Below are positions 43,833-52,705 of a stretch of DNA of 64,000 nucleotides, piece after piece. The stretch's first letter is position 1. Each line of letters begins with the position of its first letter. Origin of the DNA: Paenibacillus sp. JQZ6Y-1. Its GTDB lineage: Bacteria > Bacillota > Bacilli > Paenibacillales > Paenibacillaceae. A program made the position numbers and the translations under genes. Below the pieces are notes generated by a model that did no database searches, was not told the origin of the DNA, and saw nothing but the letters and a program-made list of their open reading frames with translations. Location: contig NZ_JBFDUZ010000003.1 of the NCBI RefSeq assembly GCF_040719145.1, forward strand, positions 310,001 through 374,000, given 5' to 3'.

Positions 43833-44882
43833 ATGCCCCACTCGTACCGCATCCAGCTGAAACCGCTACCGGGATTTGAATGGTCCAGCTTGACTGGGAA
43901 TGTCGCCAGTGCTGCCGCTTATGTGGGCAGCGATTATATGTATGCCTTTGCCGATGCTTGGTCGTTCTCCTGTCTAAAGGAGCAGGCATCGTCCGGCTTT
44001 GCCGCGCTTGGGCAGGAATCGGTATTGTACAACACCTCATATGAACAGATTCTCGACTGGAGTCGAATCGATTACCGCGTCTCTAACTATTTACCTGCCG
44101 AGGAAGCGTTGGCACTGATCCGGCTTGAGCTGGCGCAGAAGCGTCCGGTGCTGGTGAAGGGCGATTCCTTTTACTGCGGCTGGTTTCCAGAAAATTATGG
44201 GCAGCAGCACAGTTCTAACTTTTATCTGATTACTGGCTACGATGATCTAACGCATCAGCTGTTTTGTACGGATGTAGCGTATATGACGCATCATTATCCA
44301 CAATCGGTAAGCGACTTTAGCTTGGGCTTTGCTGGCGAGCTAATGACAATGTGGCCGACGCATGATCAGTATCGTCCGATTGTACAGCAGCCTTCGCTGG
44401 ACGAGATTCTGGTACGCAGCGCAGAGCGCAATCTGGCGCAAAAGCAGGAAGCTTGTCCGATGTTTGAATCGATGCTGCAATTGGCAAACAAGTTGCCAGA
44501 GCTGGATCGGCTAGCAGTGGAGCAGCAACAGCATGACGGCCCGGGCAGTATGAATCGGCTGAGTTTGGAGCTGCTATATATTGTACAATCTCGGATGCAG
44601 TTTGTCCGATTGCTAGATAAGCTGTGCGTGGAGCAGAATCAGGCGATGTGCCAGCTGGTAGAGGGGTTTGCCCAAAGTGTGCGTAGCTGGTCGCTGATTC
44701 GTTCTGCTTATTTACATACATTTGAGCCGCGCAGCTCTCGTGAGCGTATTCTGGACAGTATGGCAACCGAGATTCATGTGACTGCCGCCCTAGAACGAGA
44801 AATTTCACAAAGTATTATGCATATTCGCCGCTTGCAACATGTATCGGACCGTTTCCAACAGCGAATGCTGGGCGAGTCGTAG
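43833..44882 (+). CDS. BtrH N-terminal-domain-like protein
   Basis: A protein of 349 residues from ATG 43833 (AAGGAG 10 bp upstream). The N-terminal half resembles BtrH/peptidase-C39-like domains: LTGNVASAAAYVGSDYMYAFADAWSFSC, EEALALIRLELAQKRPVLVKGDSFYCGWFPENYGQQHSSNFYLITGYDDLTHQLFCTDVAYM. BtrH transfers the side chain in butirosin synthesis and uses a cysteine early in the domain; here the matching spot is Ser/Thr, so activity is doubtful. The C-terminal 180 residues are helical. Similar proteins accompany peptide-synthesis loci in Paenibacillus. It converges on an aminoglycoside-adenylyltransferase gene. Confidence 0.6.
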   Translation: MPHSYRIQLKPLPGFEWSSLTGNVASAAAYVGSDYMYAFADAWSFSCLKEQASSGFAALGQESVLYNTSYEQILDWSRIDYRVSNYLPAEEALALIRLELAQKRPVLVKGDSFYCGWFPENYGQQHSSNFYLITGYDDLTHQLFCTDVAYMTHHYPQSVSDFSLGFAGELMTMWPTHDQYRPIVQQPSLDEILVRSAERNLAQKQEACPMFESMLQLANKLPELDRLAVEQQQHDGPGSMNRLSLELLYIVQSRMQFVRLLDKLCVEQNQAMCQLVEGFAQSVRSWSLIRSAYLHTFEPRSSRERILDSMATEIHVTAALEREISQSIMHIRRLQHVSDRFQQRMLGES

Positions 44883-44935
44883 ATCACAAGATTAAGCATA
44901 GGGCCCTATGATACGCCATTATACAGCGCTCCCTG

Positions 44936-45802
44936 CTACGACTGAGTATAGGTAGTAGGATCGTGTACTGACTTCAAATAAGCAAGCACCTGCTCTGCTT
45001 CATCCCGATTGCTATTCAGCTTCAACGTTTGTGCCAGTTGCTGCGCCGTTTCGTCAAACAAGGCGGTCATGATCCAGACGGCGTTCCAGATGTCTTCGGC
45101 TTCTGCGCGCGGATACGTGTTCAATAGACGACGATAGACTTCTTCCGATACATAATGGTGCAAGTACTTTCTGCTTTTACCTACATTGATGCCTTCTGAG
45201 TGTTCGCTTGCCACCTTCCATGACAGCAGCAACTCCAGCATCGGACGCATATATCGGTTCAGATGATCCATCGCATACAGCAGCTCGCCGCGCCGCAGCC
45301 CTTTTGCAATATACGTCGATATCCACCAAAATTCAGTACAGCAATCGGCAACATTCTGCGCGGTTGGCAGCTTCACCACATGACTTGCATCGGTCGGCGA
45401 GGATACCGTCGGCATGATGCCATCCTTATCCAAAAGCACGACGGTTAGCGTATCCTCCTGCACATAGTCATATCGCTGCTCCATTGGCAGTAGACGCAGG
45501 TCGATCCGGTTTCCATCGGCAAACAGCATGAGGTACATGAAGCTGCCATTGTTAGCAGACGGAATCAGTGTCCCCTGCTCTGGCATCTGCATGATAATCC
45601 GTTCGCCAAACACATCCACCCACTCCTGATTCTCCATAAAAGATTTCATGTTATCCACGATATAGACCACATCATAATCCTGAAAACAATCCCGTTTTGC
45701 CGCTGGATTCACACGCGAGCCGTTCATCGCGACTGCCCGCACATGCTCATTTTGCTGTGCCACACCCACAATCAGCTCCATCATCTGTTGCTCACTTCGC
45801 AT
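44936..45802 (-). CDS. Aminoglycoside 6-adenylyltransferase (AadK/ANT(6)-like)
   Basis: A protein of 288 residues from ATG 45802 (GGAGGG 9 bp upstream; the much longer upstream reading has no site), the usual length of ANT(6)/AadK enzymes. The nucleotidyltransferase signature is AVAMNGSRVNPAAKRDCFQDYDVVYIV (G-S-R ... D-x-D). Later features are GTLIPSANNGSFMYLMLFADGNRIDLRLLP with the third acidic residue, and DCCTEFWWISTYIAKGLRRGELLYAMDHLN, typical of the family's C-terminal helical domain. It would adenylylate streptomycin-type compounds at the 6-OH; chromosomal homologues give little resistance or may have another role. Confidence 0.88.
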   Translation of the reverse strand: MRSEQQMMELIVGVAQQNEHVRAVAMNGSRVNPAAKRDCFQDYDVVYIVDNMKSFMENQEWVDVFGERIIMQMPEQGTLIPSANNGSFMYLMLFADGNRIDLRLLPMEQRYDYVQEDTLTVVLLDKDGIMPTVSSPTDASHVVKLPTAQNVADCCTEFWWISTYIAKGLRRGELLYAMDHLNRYMRPMLELLLSWKVASEHSEGINVGKSRKYLHHYVSEEVYRRLLNTYPRAEAEDIWNAVWIMTALFDETAQQLAQTLKLNSNRDEAEQVLAYLKSVHDPTTYTQS

Positions 45803-46163
45803 CCGTGTATGCCCTCCTCTTCCTTCACGTGAATACAGCATTTGTACATTCCCATCCTGCCGACTCTCCATCTGTATCTCTGCCAATTGTCTATTAAATT
45901 GACCATATATTACGGACATGTTTTAGTATTTTAGCACGTTCCCTACCGTGCTATGATGAACTCATCACCACAAGGCACCTCATCTGGCAGCCCATACGTA
46001 CAGACGATTCGGGCTGCATACAGGCAAGTTTCTCTAAAGTCATCATGAGGGTGAGCCGCACGTATAGACGTCTGTCATTCGTATCATACACAGTCAGTCC
46101 ATCTAGCCGTAGCGAGAGAGACATCAAGCTTCTTTCGCTCGTCGCTTTCAGGAGGTGATATTT
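45803..46163. other. Divergent promoter region, no gene seen
   Basis: This region lies between the adenylyltransferase and the PTS activator. It should hold their promoters; no clear operator or hairpin was found. Confidence 0.5.
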
Positions 46164-48161
46164 ATGATAACGCTATCATTCAGGCAAAAGCAAATGATGG
46201 ATCTGCTGCTCAAGCAGGAGCAATATATGACGGCAAGACAGCTTGCTGACCATATGCAGCTATCGGAAAAGACCATTTATCGGGAGCTACAAACAATCGA
46301 AGAATTGCTCAAAAGCTGCAACATCGAATTGCAAAAGCAAACCGGACGCGGCTATCGACTGGAATTGACCACGATACAGCGAACACAGCTCAATCTGCAC
46401 GAGCAGTCAGAGGAAGTTGAAAGCATTCATCTGTCGATCCAGACGCGGCGTATCCGCATTCTGGCACAGCTGCTCAGTCAGGCTCCGCATGAAACGTCGA
46501 TCAGTCGACTAGCAACCCAGTATTACATCAGCAATGCGTCTATCGTTAACGATTTGCGCTGGATTGAGGACATGCTGGAACCGTTTGAACTCAAGCTTGT
46601 ACGTCATCAACGTGGCACCTGCATCACCGGCTCCGAAGCCGACATTCGCAAAGCATTTATGCACCTGATCAATGATCTGATTCTGACGGAGCCATATGGC
46701 GCCGAATACACGGTGCATGAACGGCTGGATCGACTGACCTTTCGCGAATTGAAGCAGCAGTTTGCTGCGGATGATATCGCCTTTGTCCAATCACTGCTAG
46801 AGGAAGCCGAGCAGGAGCTGCATTATCCGATTGGCGATCCATACTATATCAATATTCTCACCCATCTGCTCATTCTGATGAAGCGTATGGAGCACGGCAA
46901 GCTGCTGACCGGTAAGCTTGATACTGCACAGATTCAATCGCCGGATGAACGCATTTTCCGTTTAGCACGGCGCATGCTGCTACAGATTGAAGCGTACCGT
47001 GGCAATCGGCTGCCAGAAGAAGAAGTGTATTTTATCTATCAATATCTGATTAGCTCTGGCGTTGGCGTATCACTGCATCCAAATTCCGCTACTGAGCTGA
47101 TATTGCAGGATCATCCGCATATCCCTGAGCTGGTACAGCAGTTGATCCGTTATTTTGCTACCTTGTCGCATACCTCGTCATTGGACACGGAGCAGCTGGC
47201 GCACGGCATGCTGGTTCATTTTAAGCCCATGCTGAACCGGCTCAAATATCAAATCTCGATCAAAAACCCGCTCATTCAGCAGATTAAGTATGAATTCCCA
47301 GCCGTCTATGATCGTACTGCACTATCGATTGGCTTGATGCTGGAACAGCTGCATATTCGGCATATGAGTGAGGATGAGATTGGCTATCTAGCATTGTATT
47401 TTCAAAATGCACTGGAACAGCAAGTACGCCATCAGCGTGTGCTGCTCGTCTGCTCTAGCGGTGTCGGCACTTCCCATCTGCTGAAAAGCCGGATCGTACG
47501 CGCGTTTCCCGACTGGGAGATTGTCCAGATTGTATCGTCGAGTCAGCTATCACAGGCGATGCAGGAAATGGAATCTACCATTGATCTGATCATCTCCACC
47601 GTTAAGCTGCGCGAAAGTGAGTGGCCCGTCATTTATGTAAGCGCTCTATTCAATGATGATGATGTCAAACAAGTCACGACGCATATTCTGCAACATGAAA
47701 GGACGCACGAGCAAGTCACTTCGCCGGAAGCCCATTTTAGTCGCTATCTGGATGACCGCCATCTGGAGGTGATTACGCAGGATAAGGCGCGTGCGATCCG
47801 ACGTCTCGCTGGCAAAATGAGCGGCAAACGTCAGCGCAGCGGTCAATTAACCGGCTTGGAGCACATCGTTCTGTCCTGCGGTGACCGCATATCGCTATTG
47901 CCCAGCGCCGCCGCATCTCAACCACAGCTTGGCTTGATCATCACCTGCGATGCGGAGGAACGCATTCAGTCGCTCGACTGGCTGCTCTGTTTGCCAGATC
48001 ACCCTACCGCATTGAAGCTGCTATCACAGCTTGCCGATTGGTATCATCTCTCCGGCGGTCGCGAGCATTTGCTTCAAATGTCAGGCTCGCACGTCAACAG
48101 CACTTCATTTCAGCAACGATTGAAGGAGGATCATTATGGATATCACGAAAATCATCAATAA
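46164..48161 (+). CDS. PTS-regulated transcription activator (MtlR/LicR/ManR type)
   Basis: A protein of 665 residues from ATG 46164 (AGGAGGTG upstream). Domains in order: HTH_11 (RQLADHMQLSEKTIYRELQTIEELL), a Mga-like HTH (ISRLATQYYISNASIVNDLRWIEDML), two PRD domains (about 190-400, with the conserved His in TVHERLDRL and GHxxHFKPMLNRL-like LAHGMLVHFKPMLNRLKYQ), an EIIB domain (RVLLVCSSGVGTSHLLKSRIV) and a C-terminal EIIA-like domain (about 520-660). Phosphorylation by HPr and EII proteins sets its activity. It heads the PTS operon and probably activates it; the last 26 bp overlap the EIIA gene. Confidence 0.9.
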   Translation: MITLSFRQKQMMDLLLKQEQYMTARQLADHMQLSEKTIYRELQTIEELLKSCNIELQKQTGRGYRLELTTIQRTQLNLHEQSEEVESIHLSIQTRRIRILAQLLSQAPHETSISRLATQYYISNASIVNDLRWIEDMLEPFELKLVRHQRGTCITGSEADIRKAFMHLINDLILTEPYGAEYTVHERLDRLTFRELKQQFAADDIAFVQSLLEEAEQELHYPIGDPYYINILTHLLILMKRMEHGKLLTGKLDTAQIQSPDERIFRLARRMLLQIEAYRGNRLPEEEVYFIYQYLISSGVGVSLHPNSATELILQDHPHIPELVQQLIRYFATLSHTSSLDTEQLAHGMLVHFKPMLNRLKYQISIKNPLIQQIKYEFPAVYDRTALSIGLMLEQLHIRHMSEDEIGYLALYFQNALEQQVRHQRVLLVCSSGVGTSHLLKSRIVRAFPDWEIVQIVSSSQLSQAMQEMESTIDLIISTVKLRESEWPVIYVSALFNDDDVKQVTTHILQHERTHEQVTSPEAHFSRYLDDRHLEVITQDKARAIRRLAGKMSGKRQRSGQLTGLEHIVLSCGDRISLLPSAAASQPQLGLIITCDAEERIQSLDWLLCLPDHPTALKLLSQLADWYHLSGGREHLLQMSGSHVNSTSFQQRLKEDHYGYHENHQ

Positions 48162-48600
48162 ACATCGAATCAAGCTGGATATGCAAGCCACAACCAAGGA
48201 TGAAGTCTTTCATGAGTTGAGCGAATTGCTGTATGAACAGGGCGTGCTATCCTCGGTCGACGAATTTGTCGCCGACATATACCAACGCGAAGCCGAAGGA
48301 CAGACCGGTCTGGAAAATCATATCGCTATCCCGCATGGCAAATCCGAAGCTGTACTGCAAACCTCACTCGCCATCGGACGCACCGCTCACCCTATCCCAT
48401 GGGAAACGATTGACGGCAAGCCTGTACACTGCATTATTCTGTTCGCCGTCCGCATGGTGGATAAGACAACCACACATATCAAATTAATGTCGCAGGTCGC
48501 CTCTGCACTTGCTGATGAGGAGGTGGTGGACAGGCTGCTAACCGAACCGGACCCGGATAAGCTGATTGCCCTGTTCTCGATTCACGCCGAGACACACTAA
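48136..48600 (+). CDS. PTS EIIA component, fructose/mannitol type
   Basis: A protein of 154 residues of the PTS_EIIA_2 family. The phosphorylated histidine is in GLENHIAIPHGKSEAV (H in IPHG). The phosphate passes from HPr to this His and then to EIIB. ATG 48136 has AAGGAGG upstream, inside the activator's 3' end (26-bp overlap), so it is translationally coupled. It is stand-alone rather than fused. Confidence 0.93.
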   Translation: MDITKIINKHRIKLDMQATTKDEVFHELSELLYEQGVLSSVDEFVADIYQREAEGQTGLENHIAIPHGKSEAVLQTSLAIGRTAHPIPWETIDGKPVHCIILFAVRMVDKTTTHIKLMSQVASALADEEVVDRLLTEPDPDKLIALFSIHAETH

Positions 48601-48697
48601 CGGAATACAGCCGTTCCCCATCTCAAGCGTACCGTTGCATACGAAGATATGACTCTCATTCCATATTCAAATCCAGTGCATTAGGGAGGAATAACAG

Positions 48698-49012
48698 ATG
48701 AAGATTGTTGCTGTTGCCGCCTGCACCGCAGGTATTGCCCATACGTATATCGCCCGTGAGAAGCTGATCAGAGGCGCTCAAGCGCGCGGTCACGAGATCA
48801 AAGTGGAAACACAAGGCACCATCGGTACTGAAAATGAACTATCATCCGCCGATGTTGCTGCTGCTGATGTGGTCATTCTGGCAGTCGACATCAAGATCGG
48901 CGGCGAGGAACGCTTCAAAGGCAAACCGATTATTCGCGTCAAAACAGAGACGGTGATCAAATCGCCGGTACAGTTTGTGGAGAAGGTAGAGAAATCGCTG
49001 GCAACCATCTGA
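48698..49012 (+). CDS. PTS EIIB component, fructose family
   Basis: A protein of 104 residues from ATG 48698 (GGGAGG upstream). VAVAACTAGIAHTYIAREKLIRGAQARGHEIKVETQG is the fructose EIIB signature with the phosphorylated cysteine (Cys9) and the P-loop-like A-C-T-A-G-I-A-H-T. Later, ADVVILAVDIKIGGEERFKGKPIIRV is typical. It receives phosphate from the EIIA upstream and gives it to the sugar carried by EIIC. Confidence 0.94.
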   Translation: MKIVAVAACTAGIAHTYIAREKLIRGAQARGHEIKVETQGTIGTENELSSADVAAADVVILAVDIKIGGEERFKGKPIIRVKTETVIKSPVQFVEKVEKSLATI

Positions 49013-49028
49013 TTGCTGGGAGGGACTA

Positions 49029-50138
49029 ATGATGACGACCCGTAGTAAACTGATTGGTCAAAACATCAAAAAGCATCTGTTAACCGGTATTTCATACATG
49101 ATTCCATTGATTGTGGCGGCGGGAATCTGTATTGCGCTTGGACAAGTGCTGGGTGGTATCCATGTATCCAAAGCCGTTGGCACTATTCCGTATTATCTTA
49201 ATGAAATTGGCGGCTGGGGTATGGGGCTGGTCGTACCGCTGATCTGTGCGGCGATTGCCTATTCCATCTCCGACCGCCCCGGCATCGCGCCCGGTCTGAT
49301 CGTTGGCTATCTGTGCGGACAGATTCAGGCAGGCTTTATTGGCGGTATGGTTGGCGGCTTTTTGGTCGGTTATGTAGTACTCGCAATCAAAAAATATATC
49401 CGGCTACCCGCCTCCATGCAGGGCTTGATGCCGGTCATGATTATTCCGGTGCTGGCAACCGCCTTCTCTGGATTGGTGATGTTCCTGTTTATCGGTCAGC
49501 CGATCGTCTGGCTGCAAAACGGGCTGGTGCATATGCTGGAATCGATGCAGGGTGGCTCCAAATTCGTACTCGGCGCTGTACTCGGTGCGATGGCAACATT
49601 CGATTTTGGTGGTCCCGTTAACAAAACGATGTCGCTGTTCGCTGACGGTCTGCTCGTACAGGGCATTTATGGACCGGAAGCTGTCAAATTTGTCGGCTCG
49701 ATCATCCCGCCGCTCGGCATCACCCTATCCTATCTGTTCACTCGCAACAAGTACACCAAAGCGGAAAAGGAAGCGCTCAAGGCTGCTTTCCCCATGGGCA
49801 TCTGTATGATCACCGAGGGCGTGATTCCCATCGCTGCCCGTGATCTGGTGCGCGTCGTGCTCTCCTGCGTTATTGCTTCGGCAGTCGCTGGCGGTCTGAT
49901 CATGACATGGGGCGTGGAAGCGCCTGTACCACACGGCGGGCTATTCGTTGTCCCACTGTTCACCCATCCATGGCTGTTCATGCTGGCACTGTTGATCGGT
50001 ACTACCATCTGCGCGGTCGTGCTGTCCGCGATCAAGAAGCCTGTGACTGAGCTGGACGAGCAGTTTGACGATAGCATTGACCAGCAGGTGGATGAAGATG
50101 ATATCGTATTTACCTTTGAAAAGGCGGAAAAGATCTAA
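49029..50138 (+). CDS. PTS EIIC component, fructose family
   Basis: A protein of 369 residues, an integral membrane sugar channel with about nine to ten helices. The family markers are GISYMIPLIVAAGICIALG, IAYSISDRPGIAPGLIVGYLCGQIQAGFIGGMVGGFLVGY, DFGGPVNKTMSLFADGLLVQGIYGPEAVKF and PMGICMITEGVIPIAARDL (fructose-type EIIC substrate loop). The start is ATG 49029 or 49032 after GGGAGGG. With the separate EIIA and EIIB this makes a complete fructose-like EII. Confidence 0.93.
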   Translation: MMTTRSKLIGQNIKKHLLTGISYMIPLIVAAGICIALGQVLGGIHVSKAVGTIPYYLNEIGGWGMGLVVPLICAAIAYSISDRPGIAPGLIVGYLCGQIQAGFIGGMVGGFLVGYVVLAIKKYIRLPASMQGLMPVMIIPVLATAFSGLVMFLFIGQPIVWLQNGLVHMLESMQGGSKFVLGAVLGAMATFDFGGPVNKTMSLFADGLLVQGIYGPEAVKFVGSIIPPLGITLSYLFTRNKYTKAEKEALKAAFPMGICMITEGVIPIAARDLVRVVLSCVIASAVAGGLIMTWGVEAPVPHGGLFVVPLFTHPWLFMLALLIGTTICAVVLSAIKKPVTELDEQFDDSIDQQVDEDDIVFTFEKAEKI

Positions 50139-50207
50139 CGTTGCTATCACTACGATCACGCACAGCTGTCACCAAACAACCACTACAAATGAAGAGGAGT
50201 GTTGACC

Positions 50208-51089
50208 ATGTTGTTGACGATGAGCGAGCTGCTAAAAGTCGCACAGGAGAACAAATTTGCGGTAGGGGCGTTCAATATTGCGGATAGTACCTTTGTACGG
50301 GCGGTAATTGAGGAAGCCGAGCGTTCGCAATCCCCTGCGATTCTGTCCTTTCACCCGACGGAATTGGAATTTGTAACGGATGAGTTTTTCGGATATGTAC
50401 GTGAACGGGCAGTGAAAAGCAGTGTTCCCTTTGTCATTCATCTGGATCATGGCGGCTCAATTGCGGACGTGGTTCGAGCAATCAAATGCGGATTCACCTC
50501 CGTCATGATTGATGGTTCGCTGCTGCCGTATGAGGAAAATGTCGCGCTCACTCAGCAGGTGGTGGAGCTGGCGCATGCAGTCGGCGTATCCGTCGAAGCA
50601 GAGCTAGGTACGATTGGAAGTACCGGCAATTCAGTCGAAGGCGGTGTAACCGAGGTGACGTATACTGATCCGAATCAGGCGGAGGATTTTGTTCGTCGTA
50701 CGGGTACAGATACATTAGCGGTAGCGATTGGGACCGCGCATGGCATTTATCCGAAGCATGTAAAGCCGAAGTTACAGCTAGATATTTTGCAGGACATCTC
50801 TACACGTGTTGATATTCCGCTTGTGCTACATGGCGGCTCTTCCAACCCAGATGCCGAGATTGCCCAATCTGTCACGATGGGTATCGCCAAAGTGAATATT
50901 TCCAGTGATATGAAATACGCCTACTTCGCCAAAGCGCGCGAAATTCTCGCCCGCGAGGAATGGTGGGACCCGAACGTTATTTATCCAGAATGTATTATCG
51001 CCGCACAAGAAGTCATTCGCTACAAAATGGAGCTGTTCCAGTCTGTAGGTAAAAGCGAGCTGTATCAGAAGCAGCCGGTGCTGCAATAA
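50208..51089 (+). CDS. Class II ketose-bisphosphate aldolase (FbaA/GatY/KbaY family)
   Basis: A protein of 293 residues from ATG 50208 (GAGGAG 8 bp upstream). Zn-binding and phosphate-binding motifs: VGAFNIADSTFVRAVIEEAE, FVIHLDHGGSIADVVRAIKCGFTSVMIDGS (Zn His and catalytic Asp), VEAELGTIG, AIGTAHGIYP (Zn His), LVLHGGSSNPDAEI (Zn His) and VNISSDMKYAY. It splits a ketose phosphate to dihydroxyacetone phosphate and an aldehyde. It closes the PTS operon; no separate 1-phosphofructokinase gene is present. Confidence 0.93.
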   Translation: MLLTMSELLKVAQENKFAVGAFNIADSTFVRAVIEEAERSQSPAILSFHPTELEFVTDEFFGYVRERAVKSSVPFVIHLDHGGSIADVVRAIKCGFTSVMIDGSLLPYEENVALTQQVVELAHAVGVSVEAELGTIGSTGNSVEGGVTEVTYTDPNQAEDFVRRTGTDTLAVAIGTAHGIYPKHVKPKLQLDILQDISTRVDIPLVLHGGSSNPDAEIAQSVTMGIAKVNISSDMKYAYFAKAREILAREEWWDPNVIYPECIIAAQEVIRYKMELFQSVGKSELYQKQPVLQ

Positions 51090-51131
51090 AGAACATATCC
51101 TATCATCATCAATCCAATCGCATGATCATAC

Positions 51132-51167
51132 AAATGCCCGCTGTATGCTAGTATACAGTGGGCATTT
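51132..51167 (+). terminator. Terminator of PTS operon
   Basis: A 15-bp stem with one wobble pair (51132-51146 with 51153-51167, AATGCCCGCTGTAT core), followed by TTTTCTT. Confidence 0.88.
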
Positions 51168-51360
51168 TCTTATTGCTCCGATCCGGTGACAAGGAATCTA
51201 AATACCCCGATGGCAAACCAGATTACAATGACAGTTGCAATTATAATCAATCATCTTAGATACTGTTCTGTACGCAGAACAATTCATCGAGGGTAAATGA
51301 TTAGTAGGATGATATACTGGTAACAACAATTCCTCAATCGCAATCAAGGAGGTTGGTTGG

Positions 51361-51597
51361 ATGAAGGTTCTGCGCAAGTTCATTCTCGCTTTTCTGCTGT
51401 CCAATGTGATTGGCAATTGGAGCTTCAAGCAAATCTCCTTTTTGCAATACGATCTTACGGCAGGCTTGCTGAGCACAGGCAATATCATCCGTTATCTGGT
51501 CAATCTCGCCTGTTACATCGCGGTAGCCGTATGGATCTATCAGATTTTGGAGTGGATGGAGAAGCGGCGACAACAACGTAAAGAAGAATCCGGTTAA
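51361..51597 (+). CDS. Small membrane protein, unknown function
   Basis: A protein of 78 residues from ATG 51361 with AAGGAGG 8 bp upstream. There is one hydrophobic stretch near the N-terminus (VLRKFILAFLLSNVIGNW) and a second helix (NIIRYLVNLACYIAVAVWIYQILEWME), with a highly basic tail. Two membrane spans are likely with both ends inside. No family is recognised. It ends before a hairpin. Confidence 0.6.
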   Translation: MKVLRKFILAFLLSNVIGNWSFKQISFLQYDLTAGLLSTGNIIRYLVNLACYIAVAVWIYQILEWMEKRRQQRKEESG

Positions 51598-51653
51598 CCA
51601 GCAATGAACGTCTTCAAGCAGACGATCACAGGATGCTGCGTAATACCGGATTC
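51586..51653 (+). terminator. Terminator after small membrane protein
   Basis: GAATCCGG (51586-51593) pairs with CCGGATTC (51646-51653), with an inner CGTCT/AGACG stem in a long loop, followed by six T. Confidence 0.7.
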
Positions 51654-51992
51654 TTTTTTATAGTCAGTTGTTATCCGCATACGCTTGGAGCATCAACCAA
51701 ACCCCAAGCCCACCATACGAAGATTCCGCACATTTATTTTCATTTTTATATTAGATTGTGATTTATATCACATATTAAATTTTAGTTTTAATTTAATATA
51801 AAGGCATGGAAGAGATGATCATCCCTCACAACAAAAGATCAGCAGCACAGGGCAGCAGCAACCGGTCGCACCGGCAGCAGTTCACGCCCCGACCGCTCCC
51901 TTGTTAGCAACTGACTGATCCATAAGATAACAACAATGTGCTGACATCAGCACCGCAAACCCAAATATATCATGTTAAGGAGTGTATGAATC
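51598..51992. other. Regulatory region upstream of DoxX gene
   Basis: No gene is seen. Around 51720-51810 the DNA is AT-rich and carries a CRP/FNR-type palindrome and a possible -10 box. Between 51830 and 51905 there is a GC-rich stretch with AGCAGCA repeats and no clear structure. Confidence 0.6.
51757..51772. promoter_or_regulatory. CRP/FNR-family palindromic site upstream of DoxX gene
   Basis: TGTGA-N6-TCACA is a perfect match to the CRP/FNR half-site consensus. A TAATAT box at 51795-51800 would place the site's centre near -41, the position of a class II activator. Confidence 0.6.
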
Positions 51993-52523
51993 ATGAACGC
52001 ATGGCTCAGACAAAATAAAATCGCAATGTGGCTGTTAACTGTCCTTCGCTTATATGTTGGTTTTCAATGGATTGAAGGTGGCTGGGGTAAGTTAACTGGT
52101 GGCTTCGATGCCAGCGGCTTCCTCACTAATGCAATCACACTCAGCACCGGTGAAAAACCGGTCGTCAAAGCAGCATGGGCGGGCTTCCTGCAACACTTTG
52201 CCCTTCCGAATGTGGAACTGTTCAACATCCTCGTACCTGTCGGTGAATTCTTGGTTGGTCTTGGCTTGATCCTTGGTACATTCACAACGGTAGCAGCTCT
52301 GATGGGTATGGTCATGAACTTTGCCTTCCTGTTCTCGGGTACAATTAGCACCAACCCGTACTTGATCCTGCTGGAAGTATTCATCGTCGTCGCTGGTGCC
52401 AACGCTGGTAAAATCGGTCTGGATCGCTGGGTACTGCCTTACCTGAAAGCTCACGTCTTCAAACGTCAACCCAAACACAACGGCGACGGAGCCCCAACCG
52501 CACCAACTCACAAAGCAGCGTAA
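51993..52523 (+). CDS. DoxX-family membrane protein
   Basis: A protein of 176 residues from ATG 51993 (AAGGAG upstream). It has four membrane helices with DoxX/TQO-like motifs: LRLYVGFQWIEGGWGKLTGGFDASGF, HFALPNVELFNILVPVGEFLVGLGLILGTFTTVAALMGMVMNFAFLFSGTISTNP and ANAGKIGLDRWVLP. Members are linked to thiosulfate:quinone oxidoreduction or redox stress. A CRP/FNR-type site lies about 230 bp upstream. A short hairpin follows at 52585-52616. Confidence 0.88.
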   Translation: MNAWLRQNKIAMWLLTVLRLYVGFQWIEGGWGKLTGGFDASGFLTNAITLSTGEKPVVKAAWAGFLQHFALPNVELFNILVPVGEFLVGLGLILGTFTTVAALMGMVMNFAFLFSGTISTNPYLILLEVFIVVAGANAGKIGLDRWVLPYLKAHVFKRQPKHNGDGAPTAPTHKAA

Positions 52524-52584
52524 CCATTTAGAGTTATAACTACCGTGAACAAATCAGCAGTACTCTAAAAAATCATATAAAAAC

Positions 52585-52616
52585 AACGCGCATCCTCCTA
52601 ACAGAGATTGCGCGTT
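52585..52616 (+). terminator. Terminator after DoxX gene
   Basis: AACGCGCA (52585-52592) pairs with TGCGCGTT (52609-52616), followed by ATTTTTT. Confidence 0.78.
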
Positions 52617-52705
52617 ATTTTTTGAGATTCGTTTCTATTGCATACTGAATTGTACTGCTTCTATTTCAAAAACTAGTATTGTTCCCCATCATCGCCTACA
52701 ACCAT

